Shown: positions 15,773 to 24,924, counted from the stretch's first letter. The stretch is 51,906 bases of DNA from a bacterium (GCA_035370465.1 DAOOVW010000004.1:1-51906); one strand, 5' to 3'. Numbers and translations: made by a program. The notes: generated from the sequence alone by a model not told the origin.

Positions 15773-16720
15773 TTAAGGGATGATTTTTATTTCACTTTCT
15801 ATTGATGCCTTTTTATATTCTGAAATAATTTCAAGAAATTTCTCAATTGGTAAATTTTGTAATTTGTTTTTATAAATATTGACAAAATTAAGCAGTCCTT
15901 CAGCAGAAAGAAATCCCTGATTTAACTCAAAATACAATGTTTCAAAATCCGTCTTAGAAATTGATGAAAGTTTATTTATTTCACAATACATTTTTTCTTT
16001 TTTCTTTTCCTCTATTATCATTTCAAACTCTTCTTTAAGTGCTCGTTCTGCTTTTACTCCAAATTCATATTCTTTGATTTCATCGGGTAAATTTTTAATT
16101 TTAATTTCTCTTAATTTTTTTTCTTTTTTTACATATATATTCCCTAATAAAATTGGTATAAATATTAAAAGAAATCCAAAATAAAGTCCTGTCCCTAAAA
16201 CCCCTATTCCCATAGCAAGTGCAGGCTCTCCATAATATACATTTTTAATAAAATCAATAAAACCGGTAAAAATACCATATCTCAATTTAAAAATCCAGGA
16301 ATATAAAGTATCAACAAAAAAAAGAGCAATTCCTAAAAGGACACCCCTTATATACCCATAGTCCTGTGCATTTTCTTCTACAAGTGTTAAAGGAATAAAA
16401 AATAATTTCTTTTTTACAGGGAAAAATGTTTTTGTGACTATTTCAAGGTTTTCTTTTAATTTTTGAATGTTTTCAAAAGAACCATAAACAATTATTGAAT
16501 TTTCTTTGTTTAAATAAATTGCAACAAATTTATTTACTGGTGAGGAATAATTTGTAACGAAATATGGGAAAATAAAATTTCTCTTTGTATATATTTCCCA
16601 TTTTCCATTCTCTAATTCAAATGCATCTTCTCTTTTATATCCGAGCCAACCAAGTAATTGATATGTTTGACAACCTACTCTTTTAAAATATTTTATCTCT
16701 TCGTATATTCCACTTTCCAC
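15773..16720 (-). CDS. Hypothetical protein with two transmembrane segments
   Basis: A 315-aa protein of unknown function. Residues 1-110 form a soluble domain with beta-strand character. Hydrophobic segments at about 123-143 and 167-197 are separated by a short loop, and residues 200-315 are a charged, helical domain rich in Lys and Glu. The two flanking domains therefore probably lie on the same, cytoplasmic side. I recognise no motif or family. It is transcribed away from gyrB across a 128-base gap and towards the methyltransferase gene. Confidence 0.65.
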   Translation of the reverse strand: MESGIYEEIKYFKRVGCQTYQLLGWLGYKREDAFELENGKWEIYTKRNFIFPYFVTNYSSPVNKFVAIYLNKENSIIVYGSFENIQKLKENLEIVTKTFFPVKKKLFFIPLTLVEENAQDYGYIRGVLLGIALFFVDTLYSWIFKLRYGIFTGFIDFIKNVYYGEPALAMGIGVLGTGLYFGFLLIFIPILLGNIYVKKEKKLREIKIKNLPDEIKEYEFGVKAERALKEEFEMIIEEKKKEKMYCEINKLSSISKTDFETLYFELNQGFLSAEGLLNFVNIYKNKLQNLPIEKFLEIISEYKKASIESEIKIIP

Positions 16721-16796
16721 AATATAATTTTACAACTTAATTTCTATAAGTAAAATTTTCTGACCAATGATTAAAAGAAAATGCCTAACATTTAAT

Positions 16797-16826
16797 TTGA
16801 CAAATATGCTTTAAAAAAGGTATAAT
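16797..16826 (+). promoter_or_regulatory. Sigma-70-type promoter of gyrBA
   Basis: A consensus TTGACA (16797-16802) and TATAAT (16821-16826) with an 18-bp spacer lie upstream of gyrB. An AGGAGG ribosome-binding site follows at 16837-16842, six bases before the ATG. This is one of the clearest promoters in the window. Confidence 0.85.
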
Positions 16827-16848
16827 GTAGAGTTATAGGAGGATAATT

Positions 16849-19218
16849 ATGGATGATATAAAAAACAAATATGATGCGACAACAATACAGGTTTTAAGTG
16901 GAATTGAAGCAGTCAGAAAAAGACCTGCTATGTATATTGGAGACACTTCAATTGGCGGACTTCATCATCTTGTATATGAAGTAGTTGATAATAGCATAGA
17001 TGAGGCAATGGCAGGTTATTGTACTAAAATAAAAATAACTATCCATTCTGATAATAGTGTTACAGTGGAAGATAATGGAAGAGGGATACCCATTGATATG
17101 CATAAAACAGAAAAAAAACCAGCAGTTGAAGTTGTTATGACAGTTCTTCATGCTGGTGGAAAGTTTGATAGAAAAGTTTATAGTGTTTCCGGGGGACTGC
17201 ATGGAGTAGGTGTTTCAGTTGTAAATGCGTTATCTGAATATTTAGAAGTTGAAATTAAAAGAGATGGTAATATTTATCATCAAAGATATGAAAAAGGTAT
17301 TCCTGTAACACAATTAAAGGTAATTGGAAAAACAAAAACAACAGGAACAAAGGTTACATTTAAACCCGACTCTAAAATCTTTGAAGTAGTTGAATTTGAT
17401 GAGAATATACTTACTGGAAGGTTTAAAGAACTTGCTTTCTTAAATGCAGGGCTTGAGATTATTTTTGAAGATGAAAGGAAGGCACTAAAAGAAAGGTATA
17501 AATTTGAAGGTGGTATTGTTTCTTTTGTTCAGTTTTTAAATAAAAACAAAAAAGTTCTTTTTGAAAAACCATTTTATTGTAAAAAAGTTGAAGAAGATGT
17601 TGAATGTGAATTTTCTTTCCAGTATAATGATGGATATAGTGATACAGTCCTTTCTTTTGCAAATAATGTTAATACAAAAGAGGGTGGCACTCATCTTACA
17701 GGGTTTAAAAGTGGTTTAACAAAAGCAATAAACGAATATGGAAAAAATAATGGATTTCTTGATAAAATAAGTTTGAGTGGTGAAGATGTAAGAGAAGGAT
17801 TGACTGCTGTAATAAGTGTTAAACTTCCTGAACCACAATTTGAAGGGCAAACAAAAACAAAACTTGGAAATTCAAAAATAAGGTTTATTGTAGATAGTAT
17901 TGCTTTCAATCAAATTTTTACATTTTTAGAAGAAAACCCTGAACCAGCAAGGGCAATACTGAATAAATGTATCACAACAGCAAAAGCAAGAGAAGCAGCA
18001 AGAAAAGCCAGAGATATTACAAGAAAAAAACTTGCAGAAACAGGGGCATTACCAGGAAAACTTGCTGATTGTTCTTCAAAAGACCCTGAAGTCAGAGAAC
18101 TTTTTATTGTTGAGGGAGATTCAGCAGGTGGAAGTGCAAAACAGGGTAGAGACAGAAACTTTCAAGCAATACTTCCTCTAAAAGGGAAAATTATAAATAC
18201 TGAGAAAGCAGCAATTGACAAGGTCTTAAATAACGAAGAAATAAAAATGATGATAAGTGCAATTGGAGGTGGAGTTGGAGATGAATTTGATGTAACAAGA
18301 GCAAGATATAAAAAAATAATTATTATGACTGATGCAGATGTTGATGGTTCTCATATAAGAACATTACTTTTGACTTTTTTTTATAGACAAATGACTGACC
18401 TAATAAAACATGGATATATTTATATTGCTCAACCACCTCTTTACAAAGTAAAGAAAGGTAAAAAAGAAATTTATGTTGAAACAGAGAAAGAAATGGATAA
18501 TATTCTTATTGATTTTGCAACAGAAAATGCAAAAATGAAAATTTCTTATGATTCAAAATATATTGAAATTGTTGAGGAGAAAGTTAGAGAAATTCTATCT
18601 CTTAGCAAAAATTTAAATGAGTTAATAAGAACAATTGAAAATAAAGGAATAAAATTTAAAAATTTAATTGATTATTACCAGAAAAACAAAAAAATCCCAC
18701 AATATTATTTAGTAGATAATGTAGATAAAAAAGAGTACTATTTTGATAACTATAAACAACTATCTGAATTTCTTGGTAAAAAAGATGAAGAAATTGACCT
18801 ATTTTCTGACGAAAAGTCAAACTATAAAATTGTAGAAATATATGAAAAAGGACAACTTGAAAAAATTCTTGAGAAAATTAAGGAATTTAAAATAGCACCA
18901 TCTGAAATTTTTAACAAATGTTTTATCCTAATAAATGAGGAAGAAGAAAGGTATTCTTTAATAGAGATATTTGAAGCATTAAAAGAGAAAGGGAAAAAGA
19001 ATTTATTTATTCAAAGGTATAAAGGACTTGGAGAAATGAATCCCTTACAACTATGGGAAACAACGATGTCTCCTGAAATAAGGACTTTAAAAAAAGTTAC
19101 AATTGAAGATGCAATTAAAGCAGAAGAGATATTTACAACATTAATGGGAGATGCTGTTGAACCAAGAAAGGAATTTATAGAAAAATTTGCAAAAGAAGTT
19201 AAAAATCTTGATATATAA
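16849..19218 (+). CDS. gyrB: DNA gyrase subunit B
   Basis: A 789-aa ATPase subunit of the type II topoisomerase that negatively supercoils DNA. It shows the GHKL ATPase motifs (VDNSIDEA, DNGRGIPID, GGLHGVGVSVVNAL), the transducer Lys in QTKTKLGN, and the TOPRIM motifs EGDSAGG and DADVDG. About 170 residues (roughly 555-730) separate the DADVDG region from the C-terminal QRYKGLGEMNP segment, as in Gram-negative-type GyrB with the insert (E. coli length 804). It has its own strong promoter and is followed nine bases later by gyrA. Confidence 0.97.
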   Translation: MDDIKNKYDATTIQVLSGIEAVRKRPAMYIGDTSIGGLHHLVYEVVDNSIDEAMAGYCTKIKITIHSDNSVTVEDNGRGIPIDMHKTEKKPAVEVVMTVLHAGGKFDRKVYSVSGGLHGVGVSVVNALSEYLEVEIKRDGNIYHQRYEKGIPVTQLKVIGKTKTTGTKVTFKPDSKIFEVVEFDENILTGRFKELAFLNAGLEIIFEDERKALKERYKFEGGIVSFVQFLNKNKKVLFEKPFYCKKVEEDVECEFSFQYNDGYSDTVLSFANNVNTKEGGTHLTGFKSGLTKAINEYGKNNGFLDKISLSGEDVREGLTAVISVKLPEPQFEGQTKTKLGNSKIRFIVDSIAFNQIFTFLEENPEPARAILNKCITTAKAREAARKARDITRKKLAETGALPGKLADCSSKDPEVRELFIVEGDSAGGSAKQGRDRNFQAILPLKGKIINTEKAAIDKVLNNEEIKMMISAIGGGVGDEFDVTRARYKKIIIMTDADVDGSHIRTLLLTFFYRQMTDLIKHGYIYIAQPPLYKVKKGKKEIYVETEKEMDNILIDFATENAKMKISYDSKYIEIVEEKVREILSLSKNLNELIRTIENKGIKFKNLIDYYQKNKKIPQYYLVDNVDKKEYYFDNYKQLSEFLGKKDEEIDLFSDEKSNYKIVEIYEKGQLEKILEKIKEFKIAPSEIFNKCFILINEEEERYSLIEIFEALKEKGKKNLFIQRYKGLGEMNPLQLWETTMSPEIRTLKKVTIEDAIKAEEIFTTLMGDAVEPRKEFIEKFAKEVKNLDI

Positions 19219-19227
19219 GGAAAAGAA

Positions 19228-21666
19228 ATGGAAGAGAAAAAAATTATAAATATTGGTGTTGAAGAAGAAATGAGGCAGTCCTATCTGGACTATGCTATGA
19301 GTGTTATTGTTGGTAGAGCATTACCTGATGTAAGAGATGGATTAAAACCAGTTCATAGAAGGATTCTTTATGGAATGCTTGAATTAGGGCTTGAACCAGG
19401 AAAACCATTTAAAAAATCAGCAAGAGTAGTTGGAGAAGTAATGGGTAAATTTCATCCACATGGTGATGCAGCAATTTATGAAGCAATCGCAAGAATGACA
19501 CAACCATTTACTTTAAGATATCCAATTATAGAGGGACAGGGTAATTTTGGTTCAATTGATGGAGACCCACCAGCCGCCATGCGATATACCGAAGTTCGAC
19601 TTGCACCAATTGCGATGGAAATACTTACTGACATTGATAAAGACACAGTGGATTTTGTCCCAAACTTTGATGAATCATTAGTAGAGCCAGTTGTTTTACC
19701 AAGTAAAGTTCCACATCTTCTAATAAATGGTTCTTCTGGAATTGCTGTTGGTATGGCTACAAATATACCACCACACAATATTGGAGAAGTACTTAATGCT
19801 TTGATATTTTTGTTAAAGAAAGAAAATGCCACAATTGAAGAAATAATGGAAATATTACCTGGACCTGATTTCCCAACTGGAGGAATAATTTGTGGCAAAG
19901 AAGGGATAATTAAAGCGTATAAAACAGGAAAAGGAATAATAACAATAAGAGGAGAAATTGAAATTGAAGAAGACGACAAAGGCAAAAAGAGCATCATAAT
20001 AAAAACTATACCCTATGAAGTTAATAAGGCATCTCTTGTTGAACAAATAGCACATCTTGCAGAAATAGAAAGAATAGAAGGAGTTTCTGAAATAAGAGAT
20101 GAATCGGATAAAGAAGGAATGAGAATTGTAATTGAACTTAAAAAAGGAGAAAATGAAGAAATTGTTATTAATCAACTTTATAAAAATACTCAACTTCAGA
20201 CAACATATGGAATTATAAATCTTGCTTTATCAAATCAAGTTCCGCGTCTTTTAAATATAAAACAGATGCTTTCTCTTTTTCTTGACCATAGAAAAGAAGT
20301 TATTATTAGAAGGTCAAATTTTCTATTAAAAAAAGCAGAAAGTAGATATCACATCTTACTCGGACTTATAATTGCCCTTGATAACTTAGATGCTGTTATT
20401 CAGTTAATAAGAAAGGCAAAAGATGTTGAAAGCGCGAGAGATGGGCTGATAAGGAGTTTCAAAATTGATGAAAAACAGGCAAATGCAATCCTTGCAATGT
20501 CTCTTTCCCGTTTAACAGGTATGGAGAGAGAAAAAATTATAACAGAAAGTAAAGAAACAGAAAAAGAAATAGAAAAATTAAAAGGAATTCTTGCTGACCC
20601 TGAAAAAGTAAAGAATATAATAAAAGAAGAGTTTGAAGAAATAAAGAAAAAATATGCAGATAAAAGAAGGACAGAAATAGGTGGGCCAGTTGAAGAATTT
20701 GAAGATATAGACCTTGTAAGAGATGAAGATATAATTGTAACTGTTTCAAATGATGGATATATAAAGAGGAGTTCACTTGAATATTACAAAAGACAGAGAA
20801 GAGGAGGAAAGGGTTTTATAGGAGCAAAAACAAAAGAAGATGACTATGTAAAACACCTTTTTGTAACTTCAACATTAGATACAATACTTTTCTTTTCTGA
20901 AAAAGGGAAGGTGTACTGGTTGAGGGGCTATTTAATCCCAGAAGGAAGTAGAACTTCAAAGGGAAAACCAATTGTTAATCTCCTTAAAATAGACCCAGGA
21001 GAAAAAATTACTGCAACTATTCCTGTTAAGGAATTTTCAAGTGATAAATATCTTGTAATGATAACAAAGAAAGGACTTGTTAAAAAAACACCATTGATTG
21101 CTTATAGTAGACCAAGAAAAGGAGGAATAATAGGGATAAATTTAAGAGAAGGAGATAGATTAATAGATGTTAAAGTAACCGATGGGAATCAAAATATACT
21201 TCTTGCAACAAAATATGGTTTTTGTATCAGATTTAGTGAAAAAGAAGTAAGAAATGTAGGAAGAAGTTCAATAGGAGTAACAGGAATAAGATTTAAAAAA
21301 GAAAATGATGAGGTTGTTGCAGGAGAGATTTTTTCTGAAAATGAATTGGACCTTTCTCTTCTTACAGTAACAAGTAAGGGATATGGTAAAAGAACAATAC
21401 TTTCTCGCTATAGAAAACAAAAAAGAGGAGGTAAAGGAATTATTGATATAAAAGTTAATGAAAAAATAGGGACTATTGTTGGGGTGAAATGTGTTAAACT
21501 CTCTGATGAAGTGATTTTAACCACCAAAAATGGTGTTGTAATAAGAATGGATTGCAAGGAAATAAGAGCAGTTGGAAGAAATACAATGGGAGTAAAACTA
21601 ATAAACTTAGGCAGTAATGATGAAATAGCAGATATTGCTCTTGTTGAAAAAAATGAGCAGGTATAA
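19228..21666 (+). CDS. gyrA: DNA gyrase subunit A
   Basis: An 812-aa DNA cleavage and wrapping subunit. The catalytic tyrosine is Y120 in AAMRYTEVRL. The quinolone-resistance-determining region reads HPHGDAAIYEAIARM with Asp rather than Ser at the E. coli Ser83-equivalent vicinity (GDAA); wild-type status in this lineage is unknown. The GyrA box QRRGGKG near residue 518 in the beta-pinwheel C-terminal domain distinguishes it from ParC, and a degenerate repeat KQKRGGKG occurs later. It forms an operon with gyrB. The archease gene begins inside its last codons. Confidence 0.97.
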   Translation: MEEKKIINIGVEEEMRQSYLDYAMSVIVGRALPDVRDGLKPVHRRILYGMLELGLEPGKPFKKSARVVGEVMGKFHPHGDAAIYEAIARMTQPFTLRYPIIEGQGNFGSIDGDPPAAMRYTEVRLAPIAMEILTDIDKDTVDFVPNFDESLVEPVVLPSKVPHLLINGSSGIAVGMATNIPPHNIGEVLNALIFLLKKENATIEEIMEILPGPDFPTGGIICGKEGIIKAYKTGKGIITIRGEIEIEEDDKGKKSIIIKTIPYEVNKASLVEQIAHLAEIERIEGVSEIRDESDKEGMRIVIELKKGENEEIVINQLYKNTQLQTTYGIINLALSNQVPRLLNIKQMLSLFLDHRKEVIIRRSNFLLKKAESRYHILLGLIIALDNLDAVIQLIRKAKDVESARDGLIRSFKIDEKQANAILAMSLSRLTGMEREKIITESKETEKEIEKLKGILADPEKVKNIIKEEFEEIKKKYADKRRTEIGGPVEEFEDIDLVRDEDIIVTVSNDGYIKRSSLEYYKRQRRGGKGFIGAKTKEDDYVKHLFVTSTLDTILFFSEKGKVYWLRGYLIPEGSRTSKGKPIVNLLKIDPGEKITATIPVKEFSSDKYLVMITKKGLVKKTPLIAYSRPRKGGIIGINLREGDRLIDVKVTDGNQNILLATKYGFCIRFSEKEVRNVGRSSIGVTGIRFKKENDEVVAGEIFSENELDLSLLTVTSKGYGKRTILSRYRKQKRGGKGIIDIKVNEKIGTIVGVKCVKLSDEVILTTKNGVVIRMDCKEIRAVGRNTMGVKLINLGSNDEIADIALVEKNEQV

Positions 21667-22060
21667 GATAATTGACCATACAGCAGATATTGGAATTGAA
21701 GTTGAAGGTGACTCATTAGAAGAAATTTTTTTTCAAAGTTATAAAGGGCTATATGAAATTGCAGGAATTAAAAAAGAAACAACAGGTGAAAAAGGAAAAT
21801 TTGAAATTAAGGCAGATACCTTAGAAGAATTATTGATAAAATTTTTAAATGAGTTAATATATTATATCTATGTAAAAAACAAATTCTGGGAGATAAAAAA
21901 ATTGGAAATAAAAATGAATAAGGAACTTAAAATAAAAATAGAAGGGAATTCAGGTAAAATAAATAAGTTTGAAAGAGAAATAAAAGCAGCAACATATCAT
22001 AATATATCTATAAAAAAAGAAAATGGTATTTTTAAAACAACAATTATATTTGATTTATAA
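21653..22060 (+). CDS. Archease
   Basis: A 135-aa archease, the small protein that activates the RNA ligase RtcB by promoting its guanylylation. The N-terminal DHTADIGIEVEG motif contains the calcium-binding acidic residues, and the C-terminal AATYHNISIKKE segment matches the family. Length is typical. ATG 21653 is chosen: it overlaps the end of gyrA by 14 bases and gives the standard MSRYKIIDHTAD start. rtcB is not in this window. Co-expression with gyrase has no obvious functional reason and probably reflects operon packing. Confidence 0.9.
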   Translation: MSRYKIIDHTADIGIEVEGDSLEEIFFQSYKGLYEIAGIKKETTGEKGKFEIKADTLEELLIKFLNELIYYIYVKNKFWEIKKLEIKMNKELKIKIEGNSGKINKFEREIKAATYHNISIKKENGIFKTTIIFDL

Positions 22061-22078
22061 ATAAAAGACACAATGTTT

Positions 22079-22156
22079 TTTGGCGAATTTTTTGGCGGAG
22101 AGACAGAGGGGGGATTTTATCCTTCTCCCCAGCGGGGAGAAGGTGGGATGAGGGGG
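22079..22156. repeat. GC-rich palindromic repeat, copy R2
   Basis: TTTTTGGCGGA-type sequence is followed by a perfect 10-bp hairpin (CCTTCTCCCC at 22121-22130, loop AGC, GGGGAGAAGG at 22134-22143) and a GATGAGGGGG tail. It belongs to the same family as the copies at 31-91, 24805-24924 and 49300-49580. It occupies the first part of the 355-base gap between archease and the dksA-like gene. Confidence 0.65.
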
Positions 22157-22171
22157 TTGATATTTCCCCCT

Positions 22172-22243
22172 TTGATAAACCGACGAAAGTTGCTTACCTT
22201 GTTTCTCAGAGTTGGTGCGTTATCGTTTCCCAGATAGCACAAC
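22172..22243 (+). repeat. 72-bp dispersed repeat, copy A
   Basis: This stretch runs from TTGATAAACCGACGAAAGTTG to CCAGATAGCACAAC. Its reverse complement matches 40556-40627 over the full 72 bases with about ten mismatches counted by eye and no gaps. It is not coding in either place. The remainder of the gap up to 22415 holds a second, interrupted copy of its right half and the promoter region of the next gene. Confidence 0.8.
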
Positions 22244-22276
22244 TGCTACCGACTAAGGAAGCAAAGGTTAGCAGAG

Positions 22277-22341
22277 CAGAGTTGGTGCGTCATTTCCCCC
22301 TTTAAAAAAGGGGGGGGAGGGGGATTTCCAGATAGCACAAC
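22277..22341 (+). repeat. Half copy of the 72-bp repeat split by a GC-rich insert
   Basis: CAGAGTTGGTGCGTCAT (22277-22293) and TTTCCAGATAGCACAAC (22325-22341) reproduce the two parts of the right half of copy A. Between them lies about 30 bases containing CCCCCTTT...AAAGGGGG. It looks as if the inverted-repeat sequence was inserted into a repeat copy. Confidence 0.6.
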
Positions 22342-22415
22342 AGGAAAATGGGGAGGATTTTAGTTCTCTCTATTTGCTACTAAAATATTTATAAATATGT
22401 GAGGTGAATTACAAA

Positions 22416-22766
22416 ATGGATAAAAAAGAAAAAGAATATTATTTAAAAATTTTATTAAAAGAGAAAAACACAATACTTAAAAATTTAGGATATTTGAAGG
22501 AAGGTATTGAAAGTGTTGAAAAAGGCGTCCCTACTCATATTGGTGACCTTGGGACAGATGAGTTTGTGAGAGGACTTGGTATTGATATTTCTCACTCAGA
22601 AGAGCAAATTTTAAGGCAGATAGATGAAGCAATAGAAAAATTAGAAAAAGGGAAATATGGAATATGTGAAAATTGTGGGAAGAAAATTCCAAAAAACAGA
22701 TTAAAAGTAATACCATATGCAAAATACTGTGTAAAATGCAAAAAAGAGATGGAAAAAAGTGAATAA
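22416..22766 (+). CDS. DksA/TraR-family C4 zinc-finger protein
   Basis: A 116-aa DksA/TraR-type regulator. The N-terminal half is a charged coiled coil (KEKEYYLKILLKEKN). The C-terminal zinc finger is CENCGKKIP...YAKYCVKC, followed by a short basic tail. Family members insert the coiled coil into the RNA polymerase secondary channel, or act as sporulation/general stress proteins in Firmicutes. The canonical DksA acidic tip (DxxDxA) is not evident, so ppGpp synergy cannot be assumed. The ATG at 22416 has AGGTGA nine bases upstream. The last codons overlap the GTG start of lspA, placing it first in a lipoprotein-maturation operon. Confidence 0.85.
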   Translation: MDKKEKEYYLKILLKEKNTILKNLGYLKEGIESVEKGVPTHIGDLGTDEFVRGLGIDISHSEEQILRQIDEAIEKLEKGKYGICENCGKKIPKNRLKVIPYAKYCVKCKKEMEKSE

Positions 22767-23226
22767 AAAATCCATTATTATTTTCTTTTTGGTCTTTTTC
22801 ATTTCACTCATTCTTGACCAGTTCTCAAAAACACTTGTTCTGGAAATTATTAAAGATGGAGAAGTAAAAATCACAAAATATTTTTCTCTTATTTTTGTTG
22901 GAAATAAAGGTGTTTTATTTGGATTATTCAGTAATTTGCCCATGAATATTCCAATAATTATCATTTCCTTTTTTGTTATTCTAATTTTATGTATTTATGC
23001 TATAAATTCAAGTAAAGAAAGCAAAATTCTTCATCTTTTTCTTGGATTAGTTGCAGGTGGAATTGGCGGAAATCTTCTTGATAGGATTAAATATGGGTAT
23101 GTAATTGATTTCCTGGACTTTAAAATTTGGCCTGTCTTTAATTTAAGCGATGTATTTATTGTAAGTGGAACAATTTTGACAATTCTTTATTACATTAAAA
23201 GAAAAAAATGCATCCCGAATTCATAA
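22759..23226 (+). CDS. lspA: Lipoprotein signal peptidase (signal peptidase II)
   Basis: A 155-aa inner-membrane aspartyl protease that removes signal peptides from diacylglyceryl-modified prolipoproteins. Four hydrophobic helices are visible. The catalytic aspartates lie in GGNLLDRIKYGYVIDFLDF and FNLSDVFIVSG. The GTG start overlaps the end of the upstream zinc-finger gene, and its own end overlaps the lgt start by 19 bases, so the three are co-translated. Together with lgt it covers the first two steps of lipoprotein processing. A substrate with a lipobox is seen at 32833. Confidence 0.95.
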   Translation: MNKKSIIIFFLVFFISLILDQFSKTLVLEIIKDGEVKITKYFSLIFVGNKGVLFGLFSNLPMNIPIIIISFFVILILCIYAINSSKESKILHLFLGLVAGGIGGNLLDRIKYGYVIDFLDFKIWPVFNLSDVFIVSGTILTILYYIKRKKCIPNS

Positions 23227-23969
23227 AAATAGGGAACTTTGTAATTTATTGGTATGGGGTAATGGTCGCAATTGGTATATTTGTAAGTTGTTTTATTTTC
23301 CAAAAAATTAGTTTGAAGAATGGATATTCTGAAAATATAACTTCTAAATTATTATTATGGTTAATTTTCTGGTCAATAATAGGAGCAAGAGTACTACATA
23401 TTTTAGTTCATTTTCCATATTACTACGGGCATCCACTTGACATAATAAAAATAAGAAATGGTGGACTTGCAATTGAAGGTGGAATTATAGCAGGCCTTTT
23501 GTTTATTGTTATTTTCGGTAAAATAAACCACCTGAAAACAATTGAAATTCTTGATTTAGTTGCACTTGTTGTTCCATTAGGACAGGCAATAGGAAGAATT
23601 GGTTGTTTCTTAAATGGGTGTTGTTATGGGAAAAAAACAGATTTTATTTTTGGAGTTAAATTTCCACATCTATCCTATAAAGTTCACCCAACACAACTTT
23701 ATTATTCTTTCTCCTATTTCATCTTTTTCCTGTTTCTTTGGTTACTTTATAAGAAAAAAGTAAAGGATGGTATTATATTTTCTTCATATCTTCTATTCTT
23801 TTCTCTTTTAAGATATCTTATGGACTTTTTAAGAGGAGATTTAAAAGGAACATTTCTTTTTCTATATCCAACACAACTAATTGCAATTCCAATATTTTTC
23901 TTAGGTGGAATTTTATTTATGCTTTTCTTACAGAGAAAGGAGAATATGGATGGCGAAATTGGTGTTTAA
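23208..23969 (+). CDS. lgt: Prolipoprotein diacylglyceryl transferase
   Basis: A 253-aa polytopic membrane enzyme that transfers diacylglycerol from phosphatidylglycerol to the lipobox Cys. It begins MHPEFIKIGNFVIYWYGVM, typical of Lgt. The signature GRIGCFLNGCCYGK contains the essential Arg and Asn, and HPTQLYYS supplies the catalytic-region His and Tyr. About seven hydrophobic segments are visible. It overlaps lspA upstream and the FHA-domain gene downstream. Having lspA and lgt adjacent is common in several phyla. Confidence 0.96.
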   Translation: MHPEFIKIGNFVIYWYGVMVAIGIFVSCFIFQKISLKNGYSENITSKLLLWLIFWSIIGARVLHILVHFPYYYGHPLDIIKIRNGGLAIEGGIIAGLLFIVIFGKINHLKTIEILDLVALVVPLGQAIGRIGCFLNGCCYGKKTDFIFGVKFPHLSYKVHPTQLYYSFSYFIFFLFLWLLYKKKVKDGIIFSSYLLFFSLLRYLMDFLRGDLKGTFLFLYPTQLIAIPIFFLGGILFMLFLQRKENMDGEIGV

Positions 23970-24324
23970 TTATTTATTTATGAGAAAAGAGTATGACCTT
24001 GAAAATTTTGGGAAAAATGAAATTTATATTGGAAGAATGGATAGTAATGATATTACCATACCTGACTATGTTTTATTTAAAAAATTACCATTAGAGACAC
24101 AAAAATTATATATAAAGGACTTAGTAAAAATTTCAAGAATCCATTCAAAATTAATAAAAATTGGGAATAACTGGTTTATAGAAGACATCGGTACAAAAGG
24201 ACTTGGAAGTAATTTTGGCACATATGTAAATGATGCCCGCCTTGAAGTTCAAAAACCATATAAATTAGAAAATAATGACAAAATAAGGTTTGGTCCTTTT
24301 ATTTGTACTTTTGTAGAAGAATAA
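23950..24324 (+). CDS. FHA-domain protein
   Basis: A 124-aa protein made almost entirely of one forkhead-associated (FHA) domain, which binds phosphothreonine peptides. The pattern is IYIGRMDSNDITIPD (Gly-Arg and Ser/Asn positions of the FHA core), then ISRIHSKLI (the SRxH motif), IEDIGTKGLGSNFGTYVNDARL, and NNDKIRFGPFIC. ATG 23950 is chosen for its AAAGGAGA ribosome-binding site; it overlaps the end of lgt by 20 bases. An extra roughly 15-residue insertion precedes the SRIH motif. No Ser/Thr kinase gene is in the window, so its partner is unknown. Confidence 0.85.
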   Translation: MAKLVFNYLFMRKEYDLENFGKNEIYIGRMDSNDITIPDYVLFKKLPLETQKLYIKDLVKISRIHSKLIKIGNNWFIEDIGTKGLGSNFGTYVNDARLEVQKPYKLENNDKIRFGPFICTFVEE

Positions 24325-24354
24325 AGTAAATAGTATTTTTATTGTTATAAAATT

Positions 24355-24642
24355 TTAATTTTGACTTATAACTTCTTTTTCTATGCTTATGTTGTTGAAT
24401 TTCTGGTTGAGAATACAGCCGGGGTCAGGTGCCAATATATCACCAAAATATGCATATGTTCTTGCTGCACAACCACCACAAACTGACTTATATTTTCCTT
24501 TACATCCATAATTTTCTGAATAACTTCTTCTCATTCTTAACTTATTTATAATTTCTGCTTTATCCCACACATCAATTAAATTATCTATTTTTATCTCACC
24601 ATCTTTCTTCATATTATCCCAAATTCCGCCATAATTAGGCAC
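24355..24642 (-). pseudogene. C-terminal SPASM-domain remnant of a radical SAM protein
   Basis: A 95-codon frame reading CKGKYKSVCGGCAARTYAYFGDILAPDPGCI, the iron-sulfur SPASM end of radical SAM enzymes, closest in style to the NirJ/AhbD heme-biosynthesis branch (CGGCxARxYAYxGD). The N-terminal radical SAM barrel with CxxxCxxC is absent: an in-frame stop lies about 13 bases upstream of the first possible start, and the DNA beyond is repeat-rich. It is therefore almost certainly a truncated gene. With the URO-D fragment at 115-534 it hints at former tetrapyrrole-like functions, but the two need not be related. Confidence 0.7.
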
Positions 24643-24804
24643 TAAGTAAGTTTATTATATTATATATTCATCACAGCAACAGGGTTTTTTAACAAAGGTA
24701 GATGCTATACTTAATGCCTATATGAACATTATAAGAAGAAAATATGTCTTTATCCCCATTTGAGTTTATACATACAGTAAAAACATTTCCACTCACCTTA
24801 AATC

Positions 24805-24924
24805 CCTCGGGCGTAGTCCACAGGCTCGCCCGTTGGGGTATGCCCTGAGGGGATCCGTAAGCCAAAAGCGAGGACCCTACGGGCGAGCCTCTCCCCAGTG
24901 GGGAGAGAGCAGGGGTGAGGGGGT
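24805..24924. repeat. GC-rich palindromic repeat, copy R3
   Basis: This copy includes a perfect 12-bp inverted repeat, AGGCTCGCCCGT (24823-24834) and ACGGGCGAGCCT (24879-24890), plus the CTCTCCCC-AGT-GGGGAGAG hairpin and a GGGTGAGGGGGT tail. The segments GCTCGCCCGTTGGG and AGCGAGGACCC are shared with 49300-49580. It sits in the 428-base gap 24643-25070. The rest of that gap is AT-rich with only the promoter at 25036-25064 recognisable. Confidence 0.7.

Noticed and set aside
19476..19997. A 173-codon antisense ORF inside gyrA
   Set aside because: It is the reverse of strongly conserved gyrase sequence, with no ribosome-binding site.
19228..21666. GyrA could be ParC
   Set aside because: A GyrA box QRRGGKG is present and the gene forms an operon with gyrB.
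22079..22341. Possible CRISPR array
   Set aside because: The repeats are two different families at irregular spacing, with no uniform spacers, and no cas genes are present.
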